DNA from: Mageeibacillus sp. UBA1193
GTDB taxonomy: Bacteria; Bacillota; Clostridia; Saccharofermentanales; Saccharofermentanaceae
Reading direction: 5' to 3'
NCBI GenBank assembly: GCA_002310155.1
Contig: DBYF01000120.1
Location: 2,900 to 8,636, forward strand
Length of the DNA: 5,737 nucleotides
Shown here: piece after piece, positions 1 to 5,737 of the stretch
How the letters are laid out: every line of letters begins with the position of its first letter
Position numbering within the stretch: position 1 is the first letter of the stretch
The notes under the pieces: generated by a model
What the model was told of the DNA's origin: nothing
The model's database searches: none
Seen by the model: only the letters and a program-made list of their open reading frames with translations
Made by a program: the position numbers and the translations under genes

Positions 1-761
1 TCAAAGCCAGATCCGAAGGATACGCCCTTCACGGCAGGAACACCGAACATCAGCTGGGCGAAATTACTCTCGACTGTATCCCACATCGGGGATCCGATTC
101 CGCCCGGGAAGCCTGTCGCCATCACCTCTACTATACCACCGACAGAGTCATTCTCCAACCTTGCGGCGTCTATCTCCGCGGTCATTCTGGACGCGATGGA
201 CGGGTTCTCCTGCGGGAAGTTACCCTCGGTCGGGATGACCGGCATCTCTTCTTCTTCCCAGCTCTGCGCATTGACCTTGCCGATGCGGATGATGTGCCCG
301 TAAACTTCCACGCCGCACTTGGACTTCAGGATCTGCTTGGCGATCGCGCCCGCAAACAGCACAGGAGCGGTCAGTCTGCCGGAGAAATGTCCGCCGCCTC
401 TGGGGTCATTGCTCATCTTATAGCGCAGTCTCGCGGTGTAGTCTGCGTGTCCCGGTCTCGGTGTCACGGTGAATCCGTCGTAGTCCGAAGAGTGGGTATT
501 CGTATTCAGGATCTCCATCGCCAGCGGAGTTCCTGTGGTCTTTCCGTTATAAAGTCCCGAGAGGACTGTCGGCAGATCCGCCTCTTTTCTGGGCGTCGAG
601 CCGGCCTGTGTGCCCGGAGCTCTTCTCTGCATCTCCTTCACGATACGGGATTCGTCGATCGGAATACCCGCCGGGAGACCGTCGATCACGACACCGATAG
701 CCGGTCCGTGCGACTCTCCGAAAACACTTATCTTGATGCGGTTACCCCACGTTGATCCCAT
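1..761 (-). CDS. aroC: Chorismate synthase, N-terminal 253 codons (truncated by window edge)
   Basis: Chorismate synthase uses reduced FMN to eliminate phosphate from 5-enolpyruvylshikimate-3-phosphate, giving chorismate in the cytoplasm; this is the last common step to the aromatic amino acids. My translation from the ATG at 761 begins MGSTWGNRIKISVFGESHG. It carries the family signature GESHG (His18), the RPGHADYT block around residues 101-108 (His105), GGGHFSGRLTAP at about 122-133, and a late GGIVEV...GFPGGIGSPMWD region ending in GSGF at the window edge. His18 and the RPGH histidine match conserved family histidines. Family members are usually about 350-390 residues, so roughly the last third lies beyond base 1. 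The start is set by GGGAGG at 770-775, 8 nt upstream. The start lies inside aroA, whose stop falls 20 bp into aroC, so translational coupling is likely. No frameshift was seen in the visible part. Confidence 0.96.
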   Translation of the reverse strand, partial: MGSTWGNRIKISVFGESHGPAIGVVIDGLPAGIPIDESRIVKEMQRRAPGTQAGSTPRKEADLPTVLSGLYNGKTTGTPLAMEILNTNTHSSDYDGFTVTPRPGHADYTARLRYKMSNDPRGGGHFSGRLTAPVLFAGAIAKQILKSKCGVEVYGHIIRIGKVNAQSWEEEEMPVIPTEGNFPQENPSIASRMTAEIDAARLENDSVGGIVEVMATGFPGGIGSPMWDTVESNFAQLMFGVPAVKGVSFGSGF

Positions 762-2094
762 AGATCGATCCTCCCAAATTCAAATAGTCCTCAAAAAATG
801 CCGGGTAAGATTTCTCGACCGCGATAGGGTCTTTGATCCGTACCGTATCTTCGGCGGCGATCGCAGCGACCGCGGATGCCATCACGAGTCGATGGTCCTT
901 GCAGCTGTCGATGGTTCCGCCCGAAAAGCACTTGCCGTCTTTTACAGAAGCGCTTCTTCCTTCGATCTCTAATCCGTCTTCCGTGATCGTGTTTCTGATC
1001 CCGAGTTCCGTCAGCATCGCAGCTGTCGACGCGATACGGTCGGACTCCTTGATGCGCAGTCTCTCGGCATGCACGATCTTCGTTACGCAGTTCGTCGCTG
1101 CGGCCGCGATCGCGAATACCGGAACGAGGTCCGGCACGTCACGTGCGTCCATCTCGAAGACGGTCTTCTTTCCTTCCATGTCACTCTTCTTTCCAGCTTC
1201 AGAAAGGCCTGCGAGAAGATCGACGATCGCGCGGTCACCCTGTGCGGTCGACTTCGGAAGGTTCTTAAGTTGAATGTCTGAACCGAGGTATCTGGCCACC
1301 AGCCAGAATGCTGCCTGGGAATAGTCGGCCTCTACCTCGAACGGTTCTTTTCTGTTCGGCTTCACGGCGCCGCTGAGCGCGTAGCCGTTACTGTCTTCTT
1401 CTACTTCTACGCCAAAAGCACGCATGACTTCGCAGGTCATGTCAACATACGGACGTGACTCGAGCTCGGTCGTGAGGTTCAGGCGGGATGCTCCGTCTGC
1501 CGCAGACAGCGCCATGAGAAGTCCGGAGATGTACTGTGAGCTGACGTTTCCGGGAAGCGAATATTCGCCGGCCTTCATCTGTCCCTTGATGAGGAGCGGC
1601 AGCGAAAGTCCTGTCTCGTCGAGGTAGATCATGTCCGCGCCGGAACCGGCAAACACGCCTTCGTATTCCTTGATCGGGCGCTGGGGGAGTCTTCCGTATC
1701 CGACAAACTTCGTCGGGATGCCGAGTACTGCCGCGAGCGGGATCAGGAAGCGGAGCGTCGATCCGGATTCCTTACAGTCGATCTCGATCGGTTCTTCACC
1801 GAGCATATTCTGAAGTCCCGCGGCAAAAGCACCCGCCGGTGTGGACTTTTTAGAAATAGCTTCACCCATCTTGATCAGGGCACGCTTTGTTGCCTTGATG
1901 TCATCGGAGACATGTGTCTCATCGATCCTCGCCAGTTCAATATCCCCGCTTAAGAACGCAAGGATCAGGGCTCTGTGCGCCGCGCTTTTTGACTGAGGCA
2001 CAAAGACATCGCCCTTGAGTTTCCCCGGAGCGATGCCAAGTGTTCCGGAAGCGTAGAGTTCCGGGAGTTTTTTCTGTATCAGTTCTTTTTCCAA
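742..2094 (-). CDS. aroA: 3-phosphoshikimate 1-carboxyvinyltransferase (EPSP synthase)
   Basis: EPSP synthase transfers the enolpyruvyl group of PEP to the 5-hydroxyl of shikimate 3-phosphate, in the cytoplasm. The 450-residue protein is full length. Visible family blocks are QSKSAAHRA (Lys36, Ser37 and Arg41, matching E. coli Lys22, Ser23 and Arg27), ESGSTLRF at 109-116 (PEP loop), PGNVSSQYISGLL at 181-193 (shikimate-phosphate binding), EADYSQAAF at 255-263, DVPDLVP with Asp322 as the likely catalytic aspartate, RIKESDR at 347-353, DHRLVMA at 400-406, and Lys428 before YPAFF. The start is TTG at 2094, preceded by AAGGAG 5 nt upstream. The first in-frame Met after it is near residue 76, beyond the essential SKS motif, so the TTG start is well supported. 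The gene follows aroB after 22 bp and overlaps aroC by 20 bp. The residue after the loop arginine is Phe, where E. coli has Pro101. Confidence 0.97.
   Translation of the reverse strand: MEKELIQKKLPELYASGTLGIAPGKLKGDVFVPQSKSAAHRALILAFLSGDIELARIDETHVSDDIKATKRALIKMGEAISKKSTPAGAFAAGLQNMLGEEPIEIDCKESGSTLRFLIPLAAVLGIPTKFVGYGRLPQRPIKEYEGVFAGSGADMIYLDETGLSLPLLIKGQMKAGEYSLPGNVSSQYISGLLMALSAADGASRLNLTTELESRPYVDMTCEVMRAFGVEVEEDSNGYALSGAVKPNRKEPFEVEADYSQAAFWLVARYLGSDIQLKNLPKSTAQGDRAIVDLLAGLSEAGKKSDMEGKKTVFEMDARDVPDLVPVFAIAAAATNCVTKIVHAERLRIKESDRIASTAAMLTELGIRNTITEDGLEIEGRSASVKDGKCFSGGTIDSCKDHRLVMASAVAAIAAEDTVRIKDPIAVEKSYPAFFEDYLNLGGSIYGINVG
770..775 (-). promoter_or_regulatory. Ribosome binding site of aroC inside aroA
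   Basis: GGGAGG with an 8-nt spacer to the ATG at 761. It sits in the last ten or so codons of aroA, so aroC initiation happens in the path of ribosomes completing aroA. Confidence 0.75.
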
Positions 2095-2099
2095 AGTAT

Positions 2100-2105
2100 C
2101 TCCTT
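2100..2105 (-). promoter_or_regulatory. Ribosome binding site that supports the TTG start of aroA
   Basis: AAGGAG with a 5-nt spacer to TTG at 2094-2092, in the 22-bp aroB-aroA gap. No ATG or GTG is suitably placed for this site, and the next in-frame Met lies downstream of essential active-site residues. Confidence 0.8.
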
Positions 2106-2116
2106 TTTCCGCCGGA

Positions 2117-3157
2117 TCACAGCAGGTCGTGAAGTTCCTGCTCGGACAGCGGACGGGTCTTACTCTCGCCGATATCGTTGATCATGACGTAGTAGACCTT
2201 GCCATTGAGTTTCTTCTTATCTGAGAGCATCGTCTGGTAGAGATCCTCGACCGGAAGATCTGTCGTTGTCGGCAGGTGCCACTTCTCGAGAACAGCGAGG
2301 ATACGCTCCTTGACGCCCTCCGGAGTCTCACCGAGTTTTACGCCGAGGTCGACCGCCTTGATCATGCCGATCGCGACTGCTTCACCATGTGTATATCTGT
2401 TATAGCCGGAGACCTTCTCGATCGCGTGGCCCCATGTGTGACCGAAGTTGAGAAGCATTCTCTCGCCTGTATCGTACTCATCGTTCTGAACGACTGTCGT
2501 CTTGATCTTAACGCAGCGCTGGATCATCCACTCCATGTCCGCCTGGCCCTTTTCGATCGCCTCGAAAAGCATCGCGTCGCGGATACATCCGTACTTGATG
2601 ACTTCCGCCATACCCTCAGCCATACGTGTTCTCGACAGGGACTTCAGAAGGCCCGGATCGATGACAACTGCCTTCGGCTGGTAGAAAGCGCCGACACAGT
2701 TCTTTCCGAACGGCATATCGATACCTGTCTTGCCGCCGATCGAAGAGTCGACCTGCGCGAGGAGAGTCGTCGGTACCTGGATGAGGTTACATCCACGCAT
2801 ATAAGTCGCTGCCGCAAAGCCCGCGAGATCGCCTACTACACCACCGCCGAGTGCGATGACGAGGTCTGTTCTCGCCATGCCGAAATCATGCATCGCGTTA
2901 TAGATCTCGAAGAGCTTTGTCTCGCACTTGCTGGACTCGCCGTTCGGGATCGTGTAAGAGGCGACCTCGAAACCGGAAGCTTCGAGTGATTTCTTCGCAG
3001 CTTCAAAATACAGACCCTCAACGATATCGTCTGTAACGATGAAAGCCTTTCTGCTTCTGACGGTCTTTCCCGCAACTTCACCCAGCTGGGCAAGGGCTCC
3101 AGTTCTAATCAGGATCGGGTATTTCCCGTGATTGGTATTGGCCATGATCTCCGGCAT
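2117..3157 (-). CDS. aroB: 3-dehydroquinate synthase
   Basis: This enzyme cyclises DAHP to 3-dehydroquinate using NAD and a divalent metal, usually zinc; it is the second step of the shikimate pathway. The 346-residue length fits the family. The NAD-binding region shows GGGVVGDLAGF from about 104 and VPTTLLAQVDSSIGGKTG at 128-145. The metal ligands expected from known structures are present: Glu185 in AEVIKYG, His240 in NFGHTWGH and His257 in THGEA; His244 matches a conserved active-site histidine. The ATG at 3157 is chosen because GAGAGG lies 8 nt upstream. A second in-frame ATG at 3145 (protein starting MANTNHGKYP) has only a GGAG 3 nt away, which is too close, but it cannot be excluded. 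The gene lies 101 bp after the aroE-aroK fusion, the largest gap in the operon, and 22 bp before aroA. No damaged motif was seen. Confidence 0.97.
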   Translation of the reverse strand: MPEIMANTNHGKYPILIRTGALAQLGEVAGKTVRSRKAFIVTDDIVEGLYFEAAKKSLEASGFEVASYTIPNGESSKCETKLFEIYNAMHDFGMARTDLVIALGGGVVGDLAGFAAATYMRGCNLIQVPTTLLAQVDSSIGGKTGIDMPFGKNCVGAFYQPKAVVIDPGLLKSLSRTRMAEGMAEVIKYGCIRDAMLFEAIEKGQADMEWMIQRCVKIKTTVVQNDEYDTGERMLLNFGHTWGHAIEKVSGYNRYTHGEAVAIGMIKAVDLGVKLGETPEGVKERILAVLEKWHLPTTTDLPVEDLYQTMLSDKKKLNGKVYYVMINDIGESKTRPLSEQELHDLL

Positions 3158-3165
3158 ATTCGGTA

Positions 3166-3171
3166 CCTCTC
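3166..3171 (-). promoter_or_regulatory. Ribosome binding site that decides the aroB start
   Basis: GAGAGG with an 8-nt spacer to the ATG at 3157. It favours this start over the in-frame ATG at 3145, whose nearest GGAG is only 3 nt away. Confidence 0.65.
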
Positions 3172-3210
3172 TTTACTCATCTTTTTGTCGTTTGCGGAAG
3201 CTTTCACCCC

Positions 3211-3237
3211 GCGCTTTTCGGGCCTTGCGAAAAGCAC
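3211..3237 (-). repeat. Inverted repeat (10-bp stem, 7-nt loop) in the aroEK-aroB gap
   Basis: In the mRNA sense the arms read GTGCTTTTCG and CGAAAAGCGC around the loop CAAGGCC. All ten positions pair in RNA: nine Watson-Crick pairs and one G-U wobble. On the plus strand that wobble becomes a C-A mismatch, so the structure is best in the mRNA orientation. No U-run follows it, so it is not a standard intrinsic terminator. Its place between the fusion and aroB would suit an mRNA stability or processing element, or an attenuating structure, but the sequence does not say which. Confidence 0.6.
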
Positions 3238-3252
3238 TGCCCGCCTTCTTCT

Positions 3253-3261
3253 ATTTTATCA
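3253..3261 (-). promoter_or_regulatory. Possible weak internal promoter (extended -10) ahead of aroB
   Basis: The minus strand reads TGA-TAAAAT, five of six bases of the -10 consensus with a TGn extension. The TGA is also the stop codon of aroE-aroK. The hexamer at 17 bp spacing is TGAAGA, a poor -35. If used, transcription would start near 3246 and place the inverted repeat at 3211-3237 in the leader of an aroB-aroA-aroC transcript. AT-rich hexamers just after a stop codon arise easily by chance, so this is only a candidate. Confidence 0.25.
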
Positions 3262-4590
3262 CGGCAGGAGGAGTTTCTTCACCCTGTCGAACACTTCTTC
3301 TTTCTCACCCACGGCAGAAACGACCACGTCGGATCCTGCCATGTAGGACTCTTCTCGGCTTTCAAGTCTGGCGCGCATATTCTTGTACGCCGTGTCCTTG
3401 TCTGAAGCCTGCAGAAGCGGACGTGTGGTATCGTCCTTGACGCGCTCCCAGATCGTGTCGGCATCGGCCTGAAGATAGATGACCAGTGCCTTGCTCTCCG
3501 AAAGGAGCTTTCTGTTTTCTTCCTGCGTCAGCACGCCGCCGCCCAGGGAGATCACTTCGGAACCCGGTGCTTCGAGAACGACCTTCAGCACATCGTGCTC
3601 CATTCTTCTGAACGTCTCTTCGCCATCCTTACTGAATATCTCAGAGATCGGGCATCCCGCGATCTGAACGATGCGTTCATCGAGATCGACGAACGGGATC
3701 TTCATGTCGTCGGCAAGTCTTCTTCCGATGCTGGTCTTACCCGCTCCCATGAAGCCGGTGAAGACGACCTTGATCGGATTCTTCTCCCAGAGCTTCTTTC
3801 TGACATCCGGCAGGATCTCCGCGAGTCTTCCGTCATCGAAGTGCGCGTCCGGCGCCCAGATCTTCTCCGCGGCGATCGCCTGGTTGAGAAGCATCTTAAG
3901 ACCCGAAACAGCGGTTCCGCCGTTACTTCTTACCTGCATGCAGGACTTCGTCGGGCATGGGTTATAGATCGTATCGAAGAACGTGCCGTCCTTCTTCAGT
4001 GCGGAAAGATGCGGTGCGGTGTCGTGTACATTCGGCCACATGCCGCACGGTGTTCCGTTTAACACCGTGTCAAAAGCACCCTCTTCCGGTTCTTCTGCGA
4101 CACTGACTTTCTCGTATCCCTTCTCCTTGCACTCGGTAACAAGCGCGAGTGCTTTTTCCGAAGAACGGGCCCAGATCGAAAGATCCGCTCCGGCCTTCAG
4201 GGCTTCGATGGCCATCATGCGGGCGACGCCGCCGGCACCGAGGAGAAGCACTTTCTTATCCTTCATCGGGATATTGCAGGAGAGGAATCCATCCACATCG
4301 GTGTTATAGCCGACCTTGCCGCAGACGGTATTCGCGGCGCCGTATTCCTTGACCATCGGTGCGATGTCATCGAGGAACGGAAGGATGCTGACCTTATGCG
4401 GGATCGTAACGTTGAAACCTGTGAGGTCACGCATCAGGATCGGCGCGTACTTCGGAAGCTCCTCCGGAGTGATCTCGTAGAGCTCATATTTTCCGTAGAT
4501 GCCGGATGCCTCCATGATGCGCTCATGGATATACGGCGACATCGAGTGGCCCAGGGGAGAGCCGATGAGACCCGCTTTAATCGCAGACAT
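3259..4590 (-). CDS. aroE-aroK: Bifunctional shikimate dehydrogenase / shikimate kinase fusion
   Basis: One 443-residue ORF carries two consecutive pathway enzymes. Residues 1 to about 268 are shikimate dehydrogenase, which reduces 3-dehydroshikimate with NADPH. Its motifs are GSPLGHSMSP (Ser16, Ser18), FNVTIPHK with catalytic Lys66, GAANTV (Asn87), GYNTDVDG with Asp98, the Rossmann loop GAGGVA at 118-123 and NGTPCGMWP at 178-186. Residues about 273-443 are shikimate kinase, which phosphorylates shikimate with ATP. It shows Walker A GFMGAGKT at 279-286, DLDE at 302-305, LGGG at 349-352, lid Arg390 in TRPLL, and Arg412 as the likely second substrate-binding arginine. The linker is short and charged. 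No in-frame ATG, GTG or TTG lies between codon 233 and Met281, which is inside Walker A, so a separately started kinase is unlikely. The ATG at 4590 has a perfect AAGGAGG 6 nt upstream and overlaps the tyrA end by 14 bp. Confidence 0.96.
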   Translation of the reverse strand: MSAIKAGLIGSPLGHSMSPYIHERIMEASGIYGKYELYEITPEELPKYAPILMRDLTGFNVTIPHKVSILPFLDDIAPMVKEYGAANTVCGKVGYNTDVDGFLSCNIPMKDKKVLLLGAGGVARMMAIEALKAGADLSIWARSSEKALALVTECKEKGYEKVSVAEEPEEGAFDTVLNGTPCGMWPNVHDTAPHLSALKKDGTFFDTIYNPCPTKSCMQVRSNGGTAVSGLKMLLNQAIAAEKIWAPDAHFDDGRLAEILPDVRKKLWEKNPIKVVFTGFMGAGKTSIGRRLADDMKIPFVDLDERIVQIAGCPISEIFSKDGEETFRRMEHDVLKVVLEAPGSEVISLGGGVLTQEENRKLLSESKALVIYLQADADTIWERVKDDTTRPLLQASDKDTAYKNMRARLESREESYMAGSDVVVSAVGEKEEVFDRVKKLLLP

Positions 4591-5671
4591 AACCGGCCTC
4601 CTTAAGAAGCGCGAATGCCTCTACCGCTTCCTTCGTCGTACCGAGAAGGAGCGATACCTGGCCGCCTTCGTATGTTCTGAAGTTGCGGATGTTGATGTTT
4701 CGGATATTGATGTTGCCCTTACCGAGGATCGCGGTGATACGTGCGAGCTCACCCGGCTTATCCTCCACGTGAACGTTCAGCGTAGCGGATGCTTCGAGTG
4801 CGCCTCTGAGATTAATATCCAGATGATCCCTGTAGAGCGCACCCTGTGCAAAGAGCTTCTCCAGTTCTGTGGAGTCGCCCTCTTCCAGAGCTTTCTTCCA
4901 GAGAGTTACTGTCGCGATGTAATCATCAAGGATCGGAAGAAGTGCTTCCTTCGAATTCGACGTAATACCTGCCCAGAGCTTCGCGTTCGAAGATGCGATC
5001 CTCGTGATGTCACGGAAACCACCGGCCGCCATACGGGAGAGCGCGCCGTCATCACGGTTTGCCATCAGGAGCGACAGGCTGCTCGCGACGATATGCGGAA
5101 GATGCGAAACCGCAGCGACACGCTCGTCGTGCTCTTTCGCCGTCATACGCATCGGGAAAGCACCGATCGCGCGGATCAGGTCTTCAAACTTCTGGAGTGT
5201 ATTTGCGGAAACTTCCGAATAATCCGGAAGACAGATCACATACAGTGCATTCTCAAAAAGGGAGCCGTTACTGCAGGCATAGCCGTAACGCTCGGAGCCT
5301 GCCATCGGGTGGCCGCCGACAAAGTTCGGAAGTTTGATCGCATCAACAACGGGCTGCTTTACGGAACCGACATCCGTGATCATGCCGATGTCGAGTTTAG
5401 ACAGGTCATCCTGCATATTCTTGATCACATCGACCGGTGCGCAGAGGATGACGACATCACATCCCGAAAGGATGCTCAGGTCTTCTTTGGAAGATGCAGA
5501 AATGACACCCTCTTCTTCCGCCATCTTCAATGACGCTTCGTCCTTATCTACTGCGACGATTTCTTTTATATCTGTTCTCGTATGGATCGCCTTTGCGAGG
5601 GATCCTCCGATCAGGCCAAGACCAACGATTCCTATCTTCGAAAAACCAGTGGTCTTCGTTTCCTCACCCAT
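4577..5671 (-). CDS. tyrA: Prephenate dehydrogenase with C-terminal ACT domain
   Basis: Prephenate dehydrogenase oxidatively decarboxylates prephenate to 4-hydroxyphenylpyruvate, the tyrosine branch after chorismate mutase. In the 364-residue protein the Rossmann loop GLGLIGGSLA is at 17-26. Asp42 at the end of the next strand suggests NAD rather than NADP, which is an inference. The catalytic region shows DVGSVK (Ser103), GGHPMAGSE (His121, matching the catalytic His147 of the Aquifex enzyme), SHLPH at 189-193 and GFRDITRIAS at 218-227. Residues from about 297 to the end look like an ACT domain (LNVHVEDKPGELARIT, then a glycine and an INIRNINI strand), a fold that commonly binds amino acids, so feedback by tyrosine is plausible. 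There is no chorismate mutase domain. The ATG at 5671 has AAGGAAGG 7 nt upstream. It is the first visible gene and lies just behind a promoter. Its end overlaps aroE-aroK by 14 bp. Confidence 0.95.
   Translation of the reverse strand: MGEETKTTGFSKIGIVGLGLIGGSLAKAIHTRTDIKEIVAVDKDEASLKMAEEEGVISASSKEDLSILSGCDVVILCAPVDVIKNMQDDLSKLDIGMITDVGSVKQPVVDAIKLPNFVGGHPMAGSERYGYACSNGSLFENALYVICLPDYSEVSANTLQKFEDLIRAIGAFPMRMTAKEHDERVAAVSHLPHIVASSLSLLMANRDDGALSRMAAGGFRDITRIASSNAKLWAGITSNSKEALLPILDDYIATVTLWKKALEEGDSTELEKLFAQGALYRDHLDINLRGALEASATLNVHVEDKPGELARITAILGKGNINIRNINIRNFRTYEGGQVSLLLGTTKEAVEAFALLKEAGYVCD
4597..4603 (-). promoter_or_regulatory. Ribosome binding site of the aroE-aroK fusion
   Basis: Perfect AAGGAGG with a 6-nt spacer to the ATG at 4590. 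It lies within the last codons of tyrA, so ribosomes finishing tyrA stop 14 bp past this start. This favours translational coupling and fixes the start codon. Confidence 0.85.
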
Positions 5672-5701
5672 AAAAATACCTTCCTTTTTTGAGGTAGGTT
5701 C

Positions 5702-5710
5702 ATTATAGCA
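5702..5710 (-). promoter_or_regulatory. Extended -10 promoter element ahead of tyrA
   Basis: The minus strand reads TGC-TATAAT, a consensus sigma-A-type -10 hexamer with the TGn extension. The expected start site is near 5695, leaving a leader of about 24 nt before tyrA that includes its ribosome binding site. No good -35 is visible: at 17 bp spacing the hexamer is TAGGCG in a GC-rich stretch. Extended -10 promoters often tolerate a weak -35. The window ends 27 bp further upstream, so an earlier operon promoter or upstream gene cannot be ruled out. Confidence 0.7.
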
Positions 5711-5737
5711 CGATGCCGCCCCCGCGCCTACTTAGAA

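Noticed and set aside
294..972. Plus-strand open frames opposite aroC and the aroA end
   Set aside because: They oppose clear aroC and aroA coding sequence and show no family motif.
2276..2989. Plus-strand open frame of 237 codons opposite aroB
   Set aside because: Fully antisense to the conserved core of aroB, with low-complexity Arg/Asp/Leu-rich composition and no domain recognised; treated as a shadow.
3211..3237. Reading the inverted repeat as an intrinsic terminator
   Set aside because: In the mRNA direction the stem is followed by GGGGTGAAAGC rather than a U-run. On the opposite strand the stem has a mismatch, the T-rich stretch is not adjacent, and no gene would end there.
3128..3440. 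Small plus-strand frames spanning the aroEK-aroB gap
   Set aside because: Mostly antisense to aroB and aroE-aroK, with no recognisable protein features; the gap itself is too short for an independent gene of note.
3748..3894. Separate internal start for a stand-alone shikimate kinase
   Set aside because: The only in-frame ATG codons nearby are codon 233, inside the dehydrogenase domain, and Met281, inside the Walker A motif. No GTG or TTG lies between them.
4499..5533. Long plus-strand open frame of 344 codons opposite tyrA
   Set aside because: It lies almost wholly antisense to tyrA, which has complete catalytic motifs. Its translation is rich in Arg, Cys and His with no recognisable domain, as expected for a shadow frame in a GC-rich gene, and no convincing ribosome binding site was noted.
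1..5737. Undescribed system such as defence, mobile or secondary-metabolite genes
   Set aside because: All coding capacity is explained by five shikimate and tyrosine pathway genes, with no direct repeats, transposase, phage or toxin-like sequence.

Overview
The window is one stretch of a chromosomal aromatic amino acid biosynthesis operon. Every supported gene is on the minus strand, so transcription runs from right to left: tyrA, an aroE-aroK fusion, aroB, aroA, aroC. Gene content is dense: two junctions overlap (14 and 20 bp), one gap is 22 bp, and only one gap reaches 101 bp. No stretch over 300 bases lacks a gene. No RNA gene, mobile element, CRISPR array or origin was seen.

Organism: moderately high GC, strong purine-rich Shine-Dalgarno sites, frequent AGA arginine codons, and the protein flavours (EPSP synthase with ESGSTLRF, chorismate synthase with GGGHFSGRLTAP, prephenate dehydrogenase with a C-terminal ACT domain) suggest a Clostridia-type member of the Bacillota. 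This is inferred from family resemblance and was not checked by a search.

Layout, right to left. Bases 5672-5737 hold a short leader with a near-ideal extended -10 element (TGC-TATAAT) about 30 bp ahead of tyrA. tyrA (4577-5671) encodes prephenate dehydrogenase with an ACT domain. It overlaps the next gene (3259-4590), a single ORF joining shikimate dehydrogenase to shikimate kinase. A 101-bp gap follows, holding a 10-bp-stem hairpin and a possible weak internal promoter. Then come aroB (2117-3157), aroA (742-2094, TTG start) and aroC (start at 761, running off the left edge).

How they work together: AroB makes 3-dehydroquinate from DAHP. A dehydratase not encoded here makes 3-dehydroshikimate. 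The AroE half of the fusion reduces it to shikimate and the AroK half phosphorylates it. AroA adds the enolpyruvyl group of PEP, AroC makes chorismate, and TyrA commits prephenate to tyrosine. DAHP synthase, dehydroquinate dehydratase, chorismate mutase and prephenate dehydratase are absent and must lie elsewhere.

The most notable points are the aroE-aroK fusion of two consecutive enzymes and the structured aroEK-aroB gap. I saw no evidence of a previously undescribed system; this is a well-conserved metabolic operon.
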